Source of the DNA: Blastobasis lacticolella
Lineage: Eukaryota; Arthropoda; Insecta; Lepidoptera; Blastobasidae
Assembly (NCBI GenBank): GCA_905147135.1
Contig: LR990051.1
Coordinates: 15,405,115 to 15,469,114, forward strand
Length of the DNA stretch: 64,000 nt
Reading direction: 5' to 3'
The translations under genes and the position numbers were made by a program. Position 1 is the first letter of the stretch; the number at the start of each line of letters is the position of its first letter. Of the stretch, positions 55,793 through 64,000 are shown one piece after another. Below the pieces are notes generated by a model that had not been told where the DNA came from, did no database searches, and was given only the letters and a program-made list of their open reading frames with translations.

Positions 55793-55870
55793 GCCGTGTG
55801 GTGTCCGACAGAATAGAATAGCAAACCACTTACACGCGTGGGTGTCGTACAAGGCGACTAATATTTCCAA
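55793..55870 (+). mobile_element. SINE-C 5' fragment
   Basis: GGCCGTGTGGTGTCCGACAG and GGGTGTCGTACAAGGCGACT match the family head. The rest is absent. Confidence 0.65.
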
Positions 55871-55907
55871 CCATAGTTGTTATGAACCACCGCGCTGAGC
55901 CAGAACT

Positions 55908-56100
55908 TACAATTTTTTTTTTTTATAACAAACTAGTCAGGCATTTGACCGCCATCTCACCTATTGGTAAGTGACGATGCGGCCGAAGATGAAGCATGCC
56001 CGTCTTGGAACAGCCTATTCACTCTAGCCTTAAAGGCATCCAGATTATATTGATCAGGGAACACACTCGCAGGCAAAGCGTTCCATTTATAAACTGGTGC
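55908..56100 (-). pseudogene. LINE 3' tail, minus strand
   Basis: A T-run (55913-55922, the A-tail on the minus strand) is followed by GGCATTTGACCGCCATCTCA and GGAACACACTCGCAGGCAAA. This is the reverse complement of the terminal part of the LINE at 4.26-5.06 kb, encoding the [14 protein letters not shown] tail. Confidence 0.75.
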
Positions 56101-57354
56101 GCGTGTTAAATATGTGTCTTACTGCTATAACTCGAGTAGTTTTTGTTGTTGTTTCAGTTGAATTTTCCCTTGTTATTGTCAACATAACTTCAAAACATGC
56201 ATTTCCGGCTACCATTTCCTAATTGTGTACAATGTCTAGGAAATGTCTACGTTTCCTAGGAAACGACAAACTTTGACAAATCATTATTCACGTTTCCTAA
56301 ATTGACTCGCCATTGAATACAATTACACACCTAATGTATACAATTCCTAGATATCCCACATTTCCGATAACATAAAAAAATGATATCTACAATTGTCATA
56401 CAGTTAGACAATTACTCCGCAATGCGGTTGACTCGTTAAAATTTCTCTCAGAACGAAGTTTTAACAACCGCTTTATGAGTTTGCGGCCAGCCGAAACCTT
56501 TCTGCAATTATTGGGACCTTTATACACGACTCTTTATGGAATTTGGCCCCAGCAAATACAGAGTGATTTGTATAATACTAGCAAGCTAGCAATTAAAACA
56601 AACAACTTTCGATTTCGAAGAAAGAATTTACTTCCCCATATACCTAAATCAGCTGATATAGTCCGCGAATCTTGTTTTGCGGTAGTTTATCTTCTTCTCA
56701 CTAGTTGTTGCGGTAAACCTTTGATGCGAAAAGAGGAGTCTTAGGTATATTAAGCATTATGTACCTATTTATATGTAGGTATACTACGACAAGGAGTGGC
56801 GATTGCTCCACCGACCAGACTTTTAAATATATAAAAGACTCTTAAATATACGAGTAAGCTTTAAACGGTCGCGTGTAACGCGTGATTAATACTTTATTTA
56901 TTAGTAAGTCGTTTTTAGTGTCTTGAGACATACTTCGATATCGACATCCTTCTATTTAATTCTAAGCTAGCTTAAACAAGATCCTCTTAACATTGTTAAC
57001 GTTAACTTTTAGAAACTCGAAAGATGTTTGTATTTAAAAAGACTTAGTCGAATGTGTTTCCCGGCATCGTTCGGAAGCTAATGGTTTTGAAAGCACATAG
57101 CGGGGGTCTACTTCTCAGTCTTTACGTAGGGAGAGTCTATACCCTTAAACCTTAACGACTGAGGATACTTCAGATGCGTTTACAACGGTTTGTGTTTGAT
57201 ACGCGATGTGTAGGGCGGAATGGCTTCTGAAACGATATTATTACTTTCCTTGATTGGTGGGAGTTACGGAGACCATTTGTGAAAATTGAATGTCCTCAAA
57301 TTCAATTACATTTTGCTTCGTAAAGTTTTATGCCTACGTCTGCTGTTAGAATCA
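56101..57354. other. Spacer without recognised genes
   Basis: CGTTTCCTAGGAAACG at 56249-56264 is a perfect palindrome; CTAGGAAATG and CGTTTCCTAAAT lie nearby. The frame at 56475-56744 (89 codons) has no recognised motif. Confidence 0.4.
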
Positions 57355-57445
57355 ATCTTGGAGTAAATATACTGGTTGTGCTCTCGCGCGAGGGTCCGGG
57401 GTCCGCCGTTGGCCATGATCCAGGATTTGCCAGATGATAGTAGAG
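57355..57445 (-). mobile_element. SINE-A 3' fragment, minus strand
   Basis: GGTTGTGCTCTCGCGCGAGG and GGCCATGATCCAGGATTTGC match the reverse of the SINE-A 3' end. Confidence 0.65.
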
Positions 57446-57870
57446 CCTCCTAACGTTATGAATGAGTAAATGGAAGAGACTAAACCCATTTCATGAAAAA
57501 AACAAACAAAAAGTAATTTAAAATTCGACCATAGAGTATTAGATATACCGCAATATCGGTTGAAACGCAATATTTTTAGGAATAAAAGCTGCTATAAACT
57601 GAGCACGTTAAGGCAACTGACAGCCAAGGTAGAGCTCGCAGCACTTTGTGGAACATAATTTTTTACCACACAATGTGTGTATCATAAACTAAATGTTTTA
57701 TGGTAAAAGCTTTCACACGTTTGTTTATTTATATCTGTAATCAACAATTCGGTCCTCACTTTGCAAGGTGTGTGGCATAAACGAAACATCCAATGTCTTG
57801 TAAGTTGTAGATTACACAATACACATAATATGAACTATGAAATAACTATTTTTGACGATAAGAAGTAAGT

Positions 57871-58066
57871 CGGCCGAGATGGAAGAAAACCATTCAGGAT
57901 CGACATGAATGGCGTCTTTTGGTGTCGGAGGCCAAGTCAGATCCTCTTTGGGTCGCTGAGCCAGCGCAATAAATATGTAGTGCCTCTTGTGCCATTTATT
58001 ACTTTGTCATGCACCTATGTATTTCCTGTGCACAATAAGCTGTGAAATAATTAAGTAAGTAAGAAA
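57871..58066 (+). pseudogene. RTE-like polymerase C-terminus with tandem tail
   Basis: A clean 32-codon frame reads RPRWKKTIQDRHEWRLLVSE and AKSDPLWVAEPAQ, then stops at about 57970. A short 3' region with a GTAAGTAAG tail (58054-58063) follows. It is a 5'-truncated LINE end. A smaller piece of the same ending lies at 50.71-50.75 kb. Confidence 0.65.
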
Positions 58067-58304
58067 GAAGTCGCTATCAATTAATCGCATTAATTTTAAA
58101 CTGCTGACTCAGATTAAAGGATAACAGTCTATCTTCACAAGTAAAAAGTCTATCTACAACAGTACAGTCTTTCTATAACTAGTAAATAGTAAAGTTAAAC
58201 TGTCGTTGTTTCCACTGAGACGCATGTAAAGTCGCTAATTCTTGTTGAAACAAATACGTAATTACATTAAAAGTGTGAATAGATTTTGCCCATGATTTCG
58301 TTCA

Positions 58305-58575
58305 CGCACATCATCACAGCCCATAACAGTCCACTGCAGGACTTCGGGCCTCTCCCACGAAAGGGGAGGTCATTGCCATAATCTCCACGCTTGGCAGGCG
58401 GGTTGGAGATCGCAGTGCAGTTGATGTAAATCTACCCAGAAAGATGCTGCTGCCCACCTTTCGGATTTGTCCCTTAGTCGCCTCTTACGACACCCACGGG
58501 AAGAGATGGGGTGGTGCTATTCTTTGAGGTGGCGGCACAACACACCACGGCGGCACAACACACCACGCCTCACGC
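58305..58575 (-). mobile_element. SINE-C copy, minus strand
   Basis: CATCATCACAGCCCATAACA, TCCACGCTTGGCAGGCGGGT and CGACACCCACGGGAAGAG are the reverse of the family body. The head end shows a short duplication, GGCGGCACAACACACCACG repeated in tandem (58532-58568). Confidence 0.8.
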
Positions 58576-58737
58576 GTTCACGCACGCCTGCCTTTATTAC
58601 GAGACGCCTAAACATGTGTACGCAATTTTAATAATAATATGTACCTATTCTGTATTTGAACAAACGTAATTTTTTAATAGTATCGTTGTAGCTCTAAATA
58701 AAAGAATGTATCAGGCAAAACACATGAATTTAATTAA

Positions 58738-58885
58738 AGCTATTCGCACGAGCCGCTTTGGAACAGATAAATGGAACACGTTGCCTGCGAATGTGTTCCC
58801 AATAGGCTGTTCCTAGACAGGCTGCATTGTCACTTACCACCAGGTGAGATGCCGGTCAAATGCCTGGTTAGTTACATAAAAAAAT
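58738..58885 (+). pseudogene. LINE 3' tail, internally deleted
   Basis: CGCACGAGCCGCTTTGGAAC and GGAACACGTTGCCTGCGAAT join directly to AATAGGCTGTTCCTAGACAG, skipping sequence present at 4.92 kb. It ends TGAGATGCCGGTCAAATGCC and an A-rich tail. Confidence 0.7.
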
Positions 58886-59288
58886 AGGACCCAGCACAAA
58901 CAGGACGCGCCACTGTATCTGAAGTGGCAGTAAGTTCTCGATTTCTTCAATGACGGATTCTATCTCGCTGCCTATATTGTAGGCGTAACTTCCCTCTGCG
59001 GGGTTCATCCCTTTTAAAACTCTTCTCGTTTGATCGTGGCGTAGATTGGCTTCGTTGATCCTTTTACGTAGGCCATTTCCTCTGTATTTCCTTAGCTTCA
59101 TCAGCACGTGAGAACTGAGAATCTTTTTCTTTTATCCTTTTTCGGAGTTAATTTGAGACAGTTGCACCTTGCGGCTATTTATCAGACGGGCAGTCTGCTC
59201 GTTTGTCATTGCGTAGAGTAGCCAAATATTATTATGATTCGAAAACTTTGAACTTTTTGAGGTTTGATGAAATAGTATTACTAGTAGG
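58886..59288. other. Spacer without recognised genes
   Basis: The minus-strand frame at 58868-59107 (ELRKY/RRVLKGMNP-like) has no domain I can name. Confidence 0.3.
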
Positions 59289-59290
59289 TA

Positions 59291-59486
59291 CAGTCGAGTT
59301 CATTCATATGTGAGCATTATATATACAACCAAGCCAAGGCTTCATATATAAATGTATATTGAAGGGTACATATGTATATATGTACATATGTTTGATTGAT
59401 GAATCTGCTAAGATATATAAGTGCCCTTCCATGTACTACATATATTTGAAGCCTTGGCAATGCTCACATATTAATGAACTCGACTG
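59291..59486. mobile_element. Mariner-type MITE with TA target duplication
   Basis: CAGTCGAGTTCATTCATATG at the left end and the reverse of CATATTAATGAACTCGACTG at the right end form the inverted repeats, extending inward to CCAAGGCTTCA. TA flanks both ends (59289-59290, 59487-59488). It is 196 bp and non-coding. Confidence 0.85.
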
Positions 59487-59488
59487 TA

Positions 59489-60500
59489 CACATATGTACT
59501 TACATAAAATGAATTCTCATTTCAAGAATAAATGATCATTACGTAATAAAATTAAGTTAAATGATCCTGTAGATACTTTCTTAACAAGCATTGCATCCGG
59601 TGTGAATGAGCTAGATATTGTGAGTTTCTTGTCAAAGTTCGTGAACCTTCCGGAACCGGGAGTTATTAATAACAATATCTGAAATGAAAAATATTTTTTA
59701 TAGAAAGCCTTTGATCAGTCAAGAAACAATGAAAATACCATGGAAAAAGAAAAAAAAAATACGTATATCTTTCGCAGCGGTGTTTGTTTCTTGTTTGAAA
59801 ATCATCATTATTATTATTATTTATTAGTTCATATCACAGTTTTACAGCAGTTAAATACATATAAAACATAAATACATTATGGTTAAAATGAAAATGACAA
59901 AAATTAACAAAATCAATGGTATTATTAATCCAATGGGACATTTTATCGCATTACTTTTATTACAAATAAACTAATCCTAACTTGTGCGGAACGCAAATCT
60001 ACCCACCATTATTATAAAAAAGGCTAGCATTACTATGAAAAAGCATGAAATCGACCCCTCGCAGATGGTATCATGATTATTCGTCACTATCATTAGGTAC
60101 TTTTGGTTATCATCATCATCATCCTGGCGTCAACCCCACACATCCACCGCAACATCTTCATTAACGTGACGCGCAGCTCCTGCTTTTACTGCTGTAGTAG
60201 CAATCACGCTGCCATTAGTAAGTACTTTTGCTTTCGCAAAAATAATGGAATCCGTTATACTTCCTATTGCAAAAGCATATAGAAACGATACATTTATTAA
60301 TTTAATAGGCATACAAAACAAATGACAGATATTTATTTATTTATTTATTTCACAGTTTTACAGCATATAAATTATTATTCAAAAAGGTTACATTATTAAG
60401 TTGTAATGCCAATTACAAAACTGCCAATTTACATACTATATATAAGAAGGTTACATATTATATATAACTTAAAAACTAGACCGTTCTTTCTTAATATGTA
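59489..60500. other. Spacer with a repeated LINE-UTR-like motif
   Basis: CACAGTTTTACAGCA occurs at about 59835 and 60351 next to ATTTATT runs, suggesting two copies of a dispersed 3'-UTR-type repeat. The frame at 60130-60321 (minus) has no recognised motif. Confidence 0.4.
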
Positions 60501-60506
60501 GTAATC

Positions 60507-60575
60507 ATCATTTTGGCGTAAATCCCGGTTGTGCTCTCGCGGCCCGGGGTCCGCCTTGACCATGATCCAGGATTT
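60507..60575 (-). mobile_element. SINE-A 3' fragment, minus strand
   Basis: ATCATCATTTTGGCGTAAAT, CCCGGTTGTGCTCTCGCGGC and CCATGATCCAGGATTTGGC match the reversed family end. GTACAGGATTTGGCAGTA recurs just downstream, a small local duplication. Confidence 0.65.
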
Positions 60576-61040
60576 GGCAGTACTTAGTTGGTACAGGATT
60601 TGGCAGTAATATGTACATACATACAGCTTATTAATAAATGTAAGAAGTAGATGACAGGAGTGAATGTAAATTGTGTAGAACTTGACAACCTAATTTCCTG
60701 TTAACCACAAAATCCATTTCAAATCGCCCATTAGAACAACACAAGCAATCCAAAGCATTCTATTCCCTGTTATACCTACTCTAAATAAGCGGCTTAATAG
60801 AGAAAAGCGTGTTCCACATTTGCACATAGCATTAGTTGTGGCGCACCACACGCAAGTTTTTCAATTATAACGTCCGAAGTGGCGCATTGTGTTCGCTGGA
60901 AGTAGCAGTCGCGTAGGATACTGAGCGCCGGGGTTCGGTGAAACATTAGCTCGCTACGGAAAGCTATTCAATACATTCTCCGAGAATTGTTCTGAGGGTT
61001 TACTCTCGGTTTTATAAGGATAACTTCGGTGGAATAATAA
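60576..61040. other. Spacer without recognised genes
   Basis: No recognisable feature. Confidence 0.3.
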
Positions 61041-61044
61041 TAGC

Positions 61045-61240
61045 TCGGGTCTGACTCGTAAGCGAGACGTACCGAGTTCGATCCCCTGCTGTTACGACGA
61101 GGGAAAACATCGTGAGGAAACCTAGCACATTTAGGGGACTGAATGTGTAACCATGATCCAAACTGGTCAGGTTCCCCTGTTACCAGGATCACGGAGGATG
61201 TCAGTTGCTCTTCTGTAACTGTGATTACCTGATTTCTTTC
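61045..61240 (+). mobile_element. SINE-A copy with internal deletion
   Basis: The B-box-like CGAGTTCGATCCCC (61072) runs straight into TGCTGTTACGACGAGGGAAA, lacking the roughly 60-bp TTTTCTGAGTTATG segment of full copies. The rest continues to about 61240. Confidence 0.75.
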
Positions 61241-61610
61241 GATAACTTCCGAAACCTAACGGTTCTGACCATTCTGCCAGTCACTGCCAGCAATTTTGCG
61301 CAAATCGTCGCTCCATCTAGACACTGGACGTCCCAGTACCTAGCTTTCGTTTACGTTTACCTGAAAGTACAATATCTAACCTAGTAGTAGAATCCATAGG
61401 GGCCAGAGAACACAATCTACGGACTAGCAAAATGCCACTTCAGTGTGCAAATTATCTGAGCTTTGTGCTACGTGGTACGATAGTATCGCATGCGTTATTG
61501 CAATATCCAATGCGATTTTATACACCGCTGCGATAATAAATAAACATATAAAATATAATCATTTGTTTTAGAGTTTCAACATTCATTCAATTTACACTAA
61601 ACAATAGATA
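61241..61610. other. Spacer without recognised genes
   Basis: No recognisable feature. Confidence 0.3.
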
Positions 61611-61720
61611 TACCGAGTTCGATCCCCTGCTGTTACGACGAGGGAAAACATTGTGAGGAAACCTAGTACCTTCAGGGGTCTGAATGTGTAACCATGATCC
61701 AATCCGGTCAGGTTCCCCAG
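61611..61720 (+). mobile_element. SINE-A fragment with the same internal deletion
   Basis: TACCGAGTTCGATCCCCTGC and TGTTACGACGAGGGAAAACA repeat the arrangement at 61070, including the deletion junction. It breaks off after GGTTCCCCAGTCAA. Confidence 0.7.
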
Positions 61721-62250
61721 TCAATGTTAAATAAAGCAGAATATTTTATTTCGCTTCCTCTCATTTCGCTTGATAAGCAAAATGTTTTCTTGCATGCTTA
61801 ATGATATTTACAACCACTGGTATAATTACCTGTACTGTTTACTGTCCGGTTTGTAAGCTGCAACGTATAATCAGTATAACGCAAATAAATCGAAAGTTCA
61901 CAACTCGAACTAGTAGCTAAACCAGTTCAAATTGTTGCCGTTATCTGCCTGGAGCGAGACCGGGTTCCCCAGGGGATGTAAGGCGAATGCGATTGCAGGC
62001 CAACCCTAATAATACACAATTGGATATTATACTTGACACATTCGTTACTATTTTTCCCTATGGGTCTGTGGGGAACACATAATAACGACCTGATGTACAT
62101 ACCTATAAAATAATTTACTTAAATATATGATATACTAATATCTGCGTAATATCGGTGTAATGTTAATTAATTGAGAATGTCAAAGGGTTGAGGATAATGA
62201 GATACAGACATAACAGTTGTTCCAACTGCCTGTCTGTTCAGAAATAATAA
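61721..62250. other. Spacer without recognised genes
   Basis: No recognisable feature; it directly precedes the gypsy sequence. Confidence 0.3.
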
Positions 62251-62253
62251 TAA

Positions 62254-64000
62254 TGTCTCCGAAACGCAGCCCAAACATTCCAGCGATTCGTGGACGAGCT
62301 TACCAGGGGATTAGATTTTTGTTACGCCTATCTCGACGACTTCCTCATTTTCTCTCGTGATCATGAAGAACACGAAGAACATCTACGACAAGTCTTCAGA
62401 CGATTGAGGGACTACAGTATGGTTATCAACACCGGCAAATGTATTTTTGGAGCATCTCAGGTCGACTTTCTTGGATACACCATCGATGCCTGTGGAATCA
62501 AACCGCTTGACACCAAGGTGCAAGCAATACAGAACTTCCCCACGCCCTGAACAGTGAAGGAGTTAAGAAGATTTATGGGCATGCTTAATTTCTACCGGTG
62601 GTTTATACCTAGCGCCGCCCAACAGCAGAGTTCCTTTAACTCACTATTAATCGGATAGGTAATCATCCTGTGAAGATGTCCAATGAATGTCTGGAGGCAT
62701 TCCAGGCATGCAAAGATAGCTTATGCCGAGCCACATTAATGGCTTACCCTATTTACGACTGCAAGCTATCCCTTGCGAGTGACGCTTCTGATGTGGCCGT
62801 AGGTGCGGTTTTACAGCAATACCAAAATGGTAATTAGCAACCGTTAGCCTTTTTCTCTAAGAAACTCAGTCCCGCTCAGCAAAAGTATTCACCGTACGAC
62901 AGCGAGCTTTTGGTGATTTACGAAGCAATCAAGTATTTCCGTCACATGATTGAGGCCCGTGACTTCATCATCTTCACAGACCACAAGCCGTTGACGTTCT
63001 CTTTTTACAATAGAAAAGATAAATGTTCACCCAGGCAGTACCGTTACTTGGATTTTATCGCACAGTTCTCTACAGATATCAGACATATCACGGGGAGAGA
63101 CAACGTCGTCGCGAATACCTTGTCAAGAATCGAAGAAATACATGTGTCACCGGTGGATATCATAGGTCTCGCTAAAGCACAGAATGCAGACGACGAATTG
63201 AAATAACTTCTTCAAGTAGGATCATCACTTGCATTGTCGAAAATAACAATGCCTGATGCTACAACGAAACTGTACTGTGATACCAGCACACCAATACCAA
63301 GACCGTATGTGCCGAAAACATTTTGCAAGCAGATTTTTGACCAGCTGCACTCACTAAGTCATCCCGGCGCCAATGCGTAAGCTAAGTTAATCGGAGAGCG
63401 TTTTGTATGGCCAGGCATGCGTAAAGATACCAGAAAATGGGTTCGCTCTTGCATACCATGTCAACGAGCATCACAAGACACGTTACTTCTGCAACGGGCA
63501 ACTAAGAGATACCACGAGTCAGATTTACGCATATCCATATAGATCTGATTGGCCCATTACCACTCTCCAAAGCTAACAAGTACCTACTGCTACACCATAG
63601 TGGACAGATTTACCCGTTGGCCAGAAGTGATACCAATAAAGGATGCTACCGCCGAAACCGTGGCAACTTCACTACTTAACGCATGGATTTCTTGGTTTGG
63701 ATGCCCTCAAATTATAGTCACCGAGCGTGAGAGATAGTTCGAGTCACACCTGTTTCAACACCTCGCCAAAATATCAGGTTTTCAGCACAGACGAACTATC
63801 GCCTATCACCCATCGTGTAATGGGCTCGTGGAAAGATTACACAGACAATTAAAAGCGGCCTTGATGTGCCCGAGAATTGGACATGCACGAGAATTGGACA
63901 GAGTCCCTACCATTAGTACTCTTGGGCATTCGTTGCGCCTATAAAGAAGATTTAAAAACATTCTCGGCTTAACTCGTTTATGGCGAGACGCTAAAGTTAC
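62254..64000 (+). pseudogene. pol: Ty3/gypsy pol remnant: RT, RNase H, integrase, runs off the window
   Basis: Reverse transcriptase starts at about 62254 (LRNAAQTFQRFVDEL), with the YLDD catalytic box near 62329 and VDFLGYTID. A stop near 62548 interrupts it before LRRFMGMLNFYRWFIP. RNase H follows: LASDASDVAVGAVLQQY, a stop near 62835, then YDSELLVIYEAIKYF and FTDHKPLTF, ending GRDNVVANTLSRI. The integrase zinc finger (LHSLSHPGA then CIPCQRA) and core pieces ([32 protein letters not shown]) are spread over frames with several stops. The second aspartate motif reads VTERER instead of the usual S/T-D-R/Q-G type, so it is damaged. The 5' part, LTRs and gag are not visible. It resembles the CsRn1-like group, differs from the element at 8.8-10.5 kb, and is clearly dead. 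Confidence 0.88.

Noticed and set aside
1..64000. CRISPR arrays, operons or bacterial genes
   Set aside because: No regularly spaced direct repeats with unique spacers; introns, SINEs and LINEs show an animal genome.

Overview
The window looks like intergenic, transposon-rich DNA from an insect, most likely a moth or butterfly. The reasons are AT-rich spacers, an errantivirus-type env fragment, Ty3/gypsy pol pieces, several families of non-LTR reverse-transcriptase tails, tRNA-derived SINEs with ATG or ATTT tails, and many short foldback (MITE-like) elements. The lineage is inferred from these families, not proven. No ordinary host housekeeping gene was recognised. Almost everything readable is mobile DNA in different states of decay.

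The outstanding object is a P-superfamily DNA transposon at 15348-23383 (8,036 bp). It has identical 31-bp terminal inverted repeats and an 8-bp target duplication, TATGTATG, on both sides. Inside is a seven-exon transposase gene (15515-20348) whose six introns all have GT-AG borders. The exons join into one open frame of about 1,069 codons. The predicted protein has a THAP DNA-binding domain, then a ZAD-like zinc domain, then two near-identical duplicated mini-exons, a coiled coil, and a full RNase H-like P transposase core with apparent D, D and E catalytic residues. A ZAD inserted between THAP and the coiled coil of a P transposase is not an architecture I know. Intron 2 carries a 0.7-kb G-rich minisatellite. 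The 3' part of the element has collected a SINE (which abuts the stop codon), RTE-like fragments, a degenerate tandem repeat and a foldback element.

Layout: 1-1.9 kb, broken errantivirus env with a MITE inserted and its C-terminal part on the opposite strand. 4.2-5.7 kb, two LINE 3' ends and a foldback element. 6.0-8.0 kb, SINEs and a 65-bp tandem repeat. 8.3-10.9 kb, a LINE tail joined to a 5'-truncated gypsy pol (RNase H plus integrase) with a possible 3' LTR. 12.2-12.6 kb, MITE. 15.3-23.4 kb, the P element. 23.5-26.1 kb, SINEs and a foldback. 26.6-29.1 kb, a nearly complete LINE reverse-transcriptase ORF. 29.6-51 kb, scattered SINEs, foldbacks and LINE tails in otherwise unrecognised spacer. 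51.3-53.5 kb, tandem repeats and GC-rich palindromes. 54-62 kb, more SINE, LINE and MITE copies. 62.25-64.0 kb, a second, heavily mutated gypsy pol that runs off the window.

Four dispersed families recur. SINE-A is tRNA-headed, about 330 bp, with a CCAAGATG-type tail. SINE-B is tRNA-headed, about 240 bp, with an ATTT tail. SINE-C is about 265 bp with a GTGATGATG-type tail, and two copies have clear target duplications. The fourth is a MITE core seen at 0.1, 48.8 and 49.6 kb. Family names here are local labels only.
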